Below, one piece after another: positions 62,006 to 64,000 of a stretch of DNA of 64,000 nucleotides. The notes under the pieces are model-generated. The model did not search any database, was not told where the DNA came from, and saw only the letters and a list, made by a program, of their open reading frames with translations. Position numbers and translations under genes: made by a program. Within the stretch, counting starts at the first letter, position 1. Every line of letters begins with the position of its first letter. This DNA comes from Candidatus Eiseniibacteriota bacterium (GTDB taxonomy: Bacteria; Eisenbacteria; RBG-16-71-46; CAIMUX01): contig JADJQY010000004.1 in NCBI GenBank assembly GCA_016712505.1, positions 496,001 to 560,000 of the forward strand, read 5' to 3'.

Positions 62006-63475
62006 TTACGCAGCCTCGAGGTAGACCTGCGCGAGGACCGCGTCGACATCGACTTCGTGGTCCTGCGGGTGGCATCCGGCCTGAATCCGGCAGCGAGGAT
62101 CGACGGGAGCGCCGTCGGCCAGGCGCCGCACGCTCCCGACCCGCCAGCCCTGGCCGCCGGGCTCGAGGGTCACGACCGCCGGGCGGTCGACCTCGCGGGC
62201 CTGGGTCGGTGGCTCGGCGACGACGGCAAGTTCCCCACTCTCGAGCCGGACCAGCGAGCCGACCGGATAGAGGCCGACCATCTCGACGAAGAGGCGGAGC
62301 AGGTCTGGGTCGAACATCCGACCCGAATTCTCGAAGAGGTAGCGGATGACCGCGTCCGGGGTGAACGGCCGCTTCATGTAGATCCGGCTCGCGGTCATGG
62401 CGTCGAAGCAATCGGCCAGGGTGACGATCCGGGCGAACAGCCCCTGTTGCCAGGAGTCACCGAGCGGTGGGTAGCCCGAGCCGTCGAACCGGAGGTGGTG
62501 CTCGGCGCTGACCAGCATGACCTGCACCAGGAGATCGCTGACCGATCCGGTCCGCAGCAGTTCGCGCGCGCCGGACAACGGATGGGTGCGCATGACGCGC
62601 CACTCCGTGTCGTCGAAGCGGCCCGGTTTGTGCAGCACTTCCTTCGGCACCCGCGTCTTGCCCATGTCGTGGAACATGGCCGAGACACCCAGCGCAGCCA
62701 GATCGCCCCGCGACAGACCGAGCCTTTGACCCAACGCCATCGAGAGGATGCTCACATGGACGGAATGCTGAAAGGTGTAAGGATCGAAGTTCTGAATCGC
62801 CGTCATCCCGAGCAGCGAGAACTCTTCCTCGACCAGCGTGTCGACCATCTCATGGACCACCGCGCGGGTCTTCCGTAGCTCCGGTAGCCCGCCGAGTGCG
62901 CATTGCCGGGTCACGCTGCGGGCCGCGGCCAGGGCTCGGAAGAAGGTACGGCGCGCCTGGGCGCGTGCCTCCTCCGGCGTCATCTCCTCCGGATTCAGTT
63001 CGCGCTGCGCCGGAAGGGCGCGCACCTGCGGAGAAAGTTCGACCACGACCTCGAGCCGTCCCCCTTCCGGTCGCGCCGCGAGCAAGCAGCGATCGACGGT
63101 GGGGTAGAGCTCGATGAACGAGGCCAGCGCAGCCGGATCGGCGTCCGATTGGAATTCCAGCCCGCCGATCCCCCAGCGCTCGAAGTCCCCGAGTACGGAG
63201 CGGAGGAGCAGCCGGTGCTCCGGCAGTGGGCGGAGACGGGTGCGCCCCACCCAGAGGTGAGGACCGAAGCGCTGCAGCCGCACCGCTCCGTCGCCGGCGG
63301 CGAGACGCGCCAGCGCCTCGGAGAACTCCTGCAAACGCGCCACCATCTGCGGATCTTCCGCCGCCCGCAGACGTCGGGTTTGCAACGCGGTGAAGAACGC
63401 GCGCACGAAGCGCCAGGCGAGGTCGCCGCGGGCAATCGATCCGCGCAGATCGAGGAGTGTCGTCGTCGAAACCAC
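62006..63475 (-). CDS. HD-GYP domain protein (putative cyclic-di-GMP phosphodiesterase)
   Basis: A 489-residue cytoplasmic protein. GTG 63475 has AGGAGG 6 nt upstream. Residues 1-230 are a helical N-domain of unknown type (LAWRFVRAFFTALQTRRLRA, FERWGIGGLEFQSDADPAAL). The HD-GYP domain follows: HSVHVSILSMALGQRLGL, SAMFHDMGKTRVPKEVLHKP, MRTHPLSGARELL, VSAEHHLRFDGSGYPPLGD (the GYP signature), ARIVTLADCFDAMTASRIYM. The metal-binding HD pair and GYP are intact, so hydrolysis of cyclic di-GMP is likely. A short C-terminal beta-domain (LYPVGSLVRLESGELAVVAE) resembles the tail of related HD-GYP proteins. HEAT-repeat gene lies 10 nt upstream. Confidence 0.88.
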   Translation of the reverse strand: MVSTTTLLDLRGSIARGDLAWRFVRAFFTALQTRRLRAAEDPQMVARLQEFSEALARLAAGDGAVRLQRFGPHLWVGRTRLRPLPEHRLLLRSVLGDFERWGIGGLEFQSDADPAALASFIELYPTVDRCLLAARPEGGRLEVVVELSPQVRALPAQRELNPEEMTPEEARAQARRTFFRALAAARSVTRQCALGGLPELRKTRAVVHEMVDTLVEEEFSLLGMTAIQNFDPYTFQHSVHVSILSMALGQRLGLSRGDLAALGVSAMFHDMGKTRVPKEVLHKPGRFDDTEWRVMRTHPLSGARELLRTGSVSDLLVQVMLVSAEHHLRFDGSGYPPLGDSWQQGLFARIVTLADCFDAMTASRIYMKRPFTPDAVIRYLFENSGRMFDPDLLRLFVEMVGLYPVGSLVRLESGELAVVAEPPTQAREVDRPAVVTLEPGGQGWRVGSVRRLADGAPVDPRCRIQAGCHPQDHEVDVDAVLAQVYLEAA

Positions 63476-63485
63476 CAGAATCCTC

Positions 63486-64000
63486 CTACGCCGCGCGCGC
63501 CGAGCCGGGACGTGCCTGCGCCACCTGGGCCAATCGGAGCCGCTCGAATCTGCGCAGGAGATCGCGATGCTTGGTGCCCCAGCGTTCCACCAGAAACGGT
63601 GCCGCCTCGTCACCCAGCTCGACCAGGGCAGAGATCGCGACTTCGGCCTTCGAGGACTCGTCGTGGCGGCCGAAGAGCGAACGCTGCTCGGCCAGTCGGG
63701 CCAGCACCGGGAACACCTCGCGCGGGGCCGCGCGGCCGGCCGCGACGAAGAAGATCCGGCGCTCGCGGGCATCCCGTCGTTCGAACTCCTTGCCCACCAG
63801 CACGCGGAGGAGCGGCTCGAGCGAGCGTGGCCCGCCCTGGGCAGCGAGCGCCTCGGCCGCGGCGACCCGCACCGAGGCTTCGGGGTCGTGCAGCGATCCG
63901 GCCAGGATGGCCAGGGTGGCCGGCTCCACGAACGTGCTCAGGGCGCGAATCGCGAGACACCGCGACTCCGCGTCCCCTTCCCGGGCCAGGTCCCGCAACT
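63486..64000 (-). CDS. HEAT-repeat protein, C-terminal part (runs off right edge)
   Basis: The frame is open to the window edge, so the start is missing. At least 170 residues of helical HEAT/PBS-lyase-type repeats: AIRALSTFVEPATLAILAGS, HDPEASVRVAAAEALAAQGG, PRSLEPLLRVLVGKEFERRD, SKAEVAISALVELGDEAAPF. The segment FERRDARERRIFFVAAGRA breaks the repeat rhythm. Such proteins act as scaffolds. The 10-nt spacing to the HD-GYP gene indicates an operon and possibly a joint signalling role; this pairing is known from other bacteria. Confidence 0.75.
   Translation of the reverse strand, partial: LRDLAREGDAESRCLAIRALSTFVEPATLAILAGSLHDPEASVRVAAAEALAAQGGPRSLEPLLRVLVGKEFERRDARERRIFFVAAGRAAPREVFPVLARLAEQRSLFGRHDESSKAEVAISALVELGDEAAPFLVERWGTKHRDLLRRFERLRLAQVAQARPGSARAA

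Noticed and set aside
1..64000. CRISPR array, integrase/att site or phage genes
   Set aside because: No regularly spaced identical repeats with unique spacers, no integrase, and no structural phage genes were seen; the three tandem arrays have no spacers.

Overview
The window is a strongly GC-rich chromosome segment from a Gram-negative bacterium. It encodes several predicted outer-membrane beta-barrels, many lipoproteins, and at least six large secreted proteins that share a FlgD-like/Por-type C-terminal Ig domain (pattern NPF/NP...FDxxGRxV...WDGxDxxGxxVxxGxYxxR). That repertoire, plus giant fibronectin-III proteins, Asp-box proteins, a gingipain-type (C25) peptidase and a PorV-like barrel, fits the FCB superphylum or an allied candidate phylum such as Eisenbacteria. 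The phylum is inference; no rRNA or tRNA gene was recognised.

Layout. 1-7.6 kb (minus): start of a heparinase II/III-like lyase, a GT4 glycosyltransferase, and a giant FnIII-repeat secreted protein cut by one in-frame TAG. 8-11 kb: an unknown protein plus archease (+), then an LpoB-like lipoprotein and a TPR lipoprotein (-). 11.3-19.2 kb: two secreted FlgD-domain proteins, glnA with a textbook terminator, and a two-heme cytochrome. 19.7-30.7 kb: a mobile-element-rich zone. A C25 peptidase gene carries an IS1380-family element with CTAG duplication. An ISL3-family element with 8-bp duplication lies where that gene meets a FlgD-domain gene. A class C group II intron sits directly behind a terminator. 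A 3.2-kb secreted protein gene follows. Nearly every reading frame from about 20.2 to 32.2 kb is frameshifted, including larC.

32.3-43 kb (mostly minus): larB, an rsmI/phosphatidyltransferase/tmk cluster, HU, YbbR-domain protein, an outer-membrane barrel, a periplasmic helical protein, and an NtrC-type regulator with its histidine kinase. 42.2-49.4 kb: a membrane-linked phosphodiesterase, a TIM-barrel isomerase, thioesterase-etfA-etfB, a LolB-like lipoprotein and a CoA-binding protein. 49.5-57.9 kb: alr, a GT4-GT2-tRNA-binding cluster, a FlgD-domain secreted protein with a PorV/FadL-like barrel, and speA. 58.4-59.3 kb is a gene-free block with strong structured elements. 59.3-64 kb: FadL-like barrel, lipoprotein with a very long leader, HD-GYP protein and a HEAT-repeat protein running off the edge.

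Most promoters found by eye follow one rule: TTGNNN, 16-18 nt, TANNNT. Several genes start with GTG or TTG where a good Shine-Dalgarno decides the start, and a few look leaderless. The main functional themes are envelope and surface-protein export, polysaccharide and glycan work, nitrogen and polyamine metabolism (glnA, speA) and ETF-linked electron transfer.
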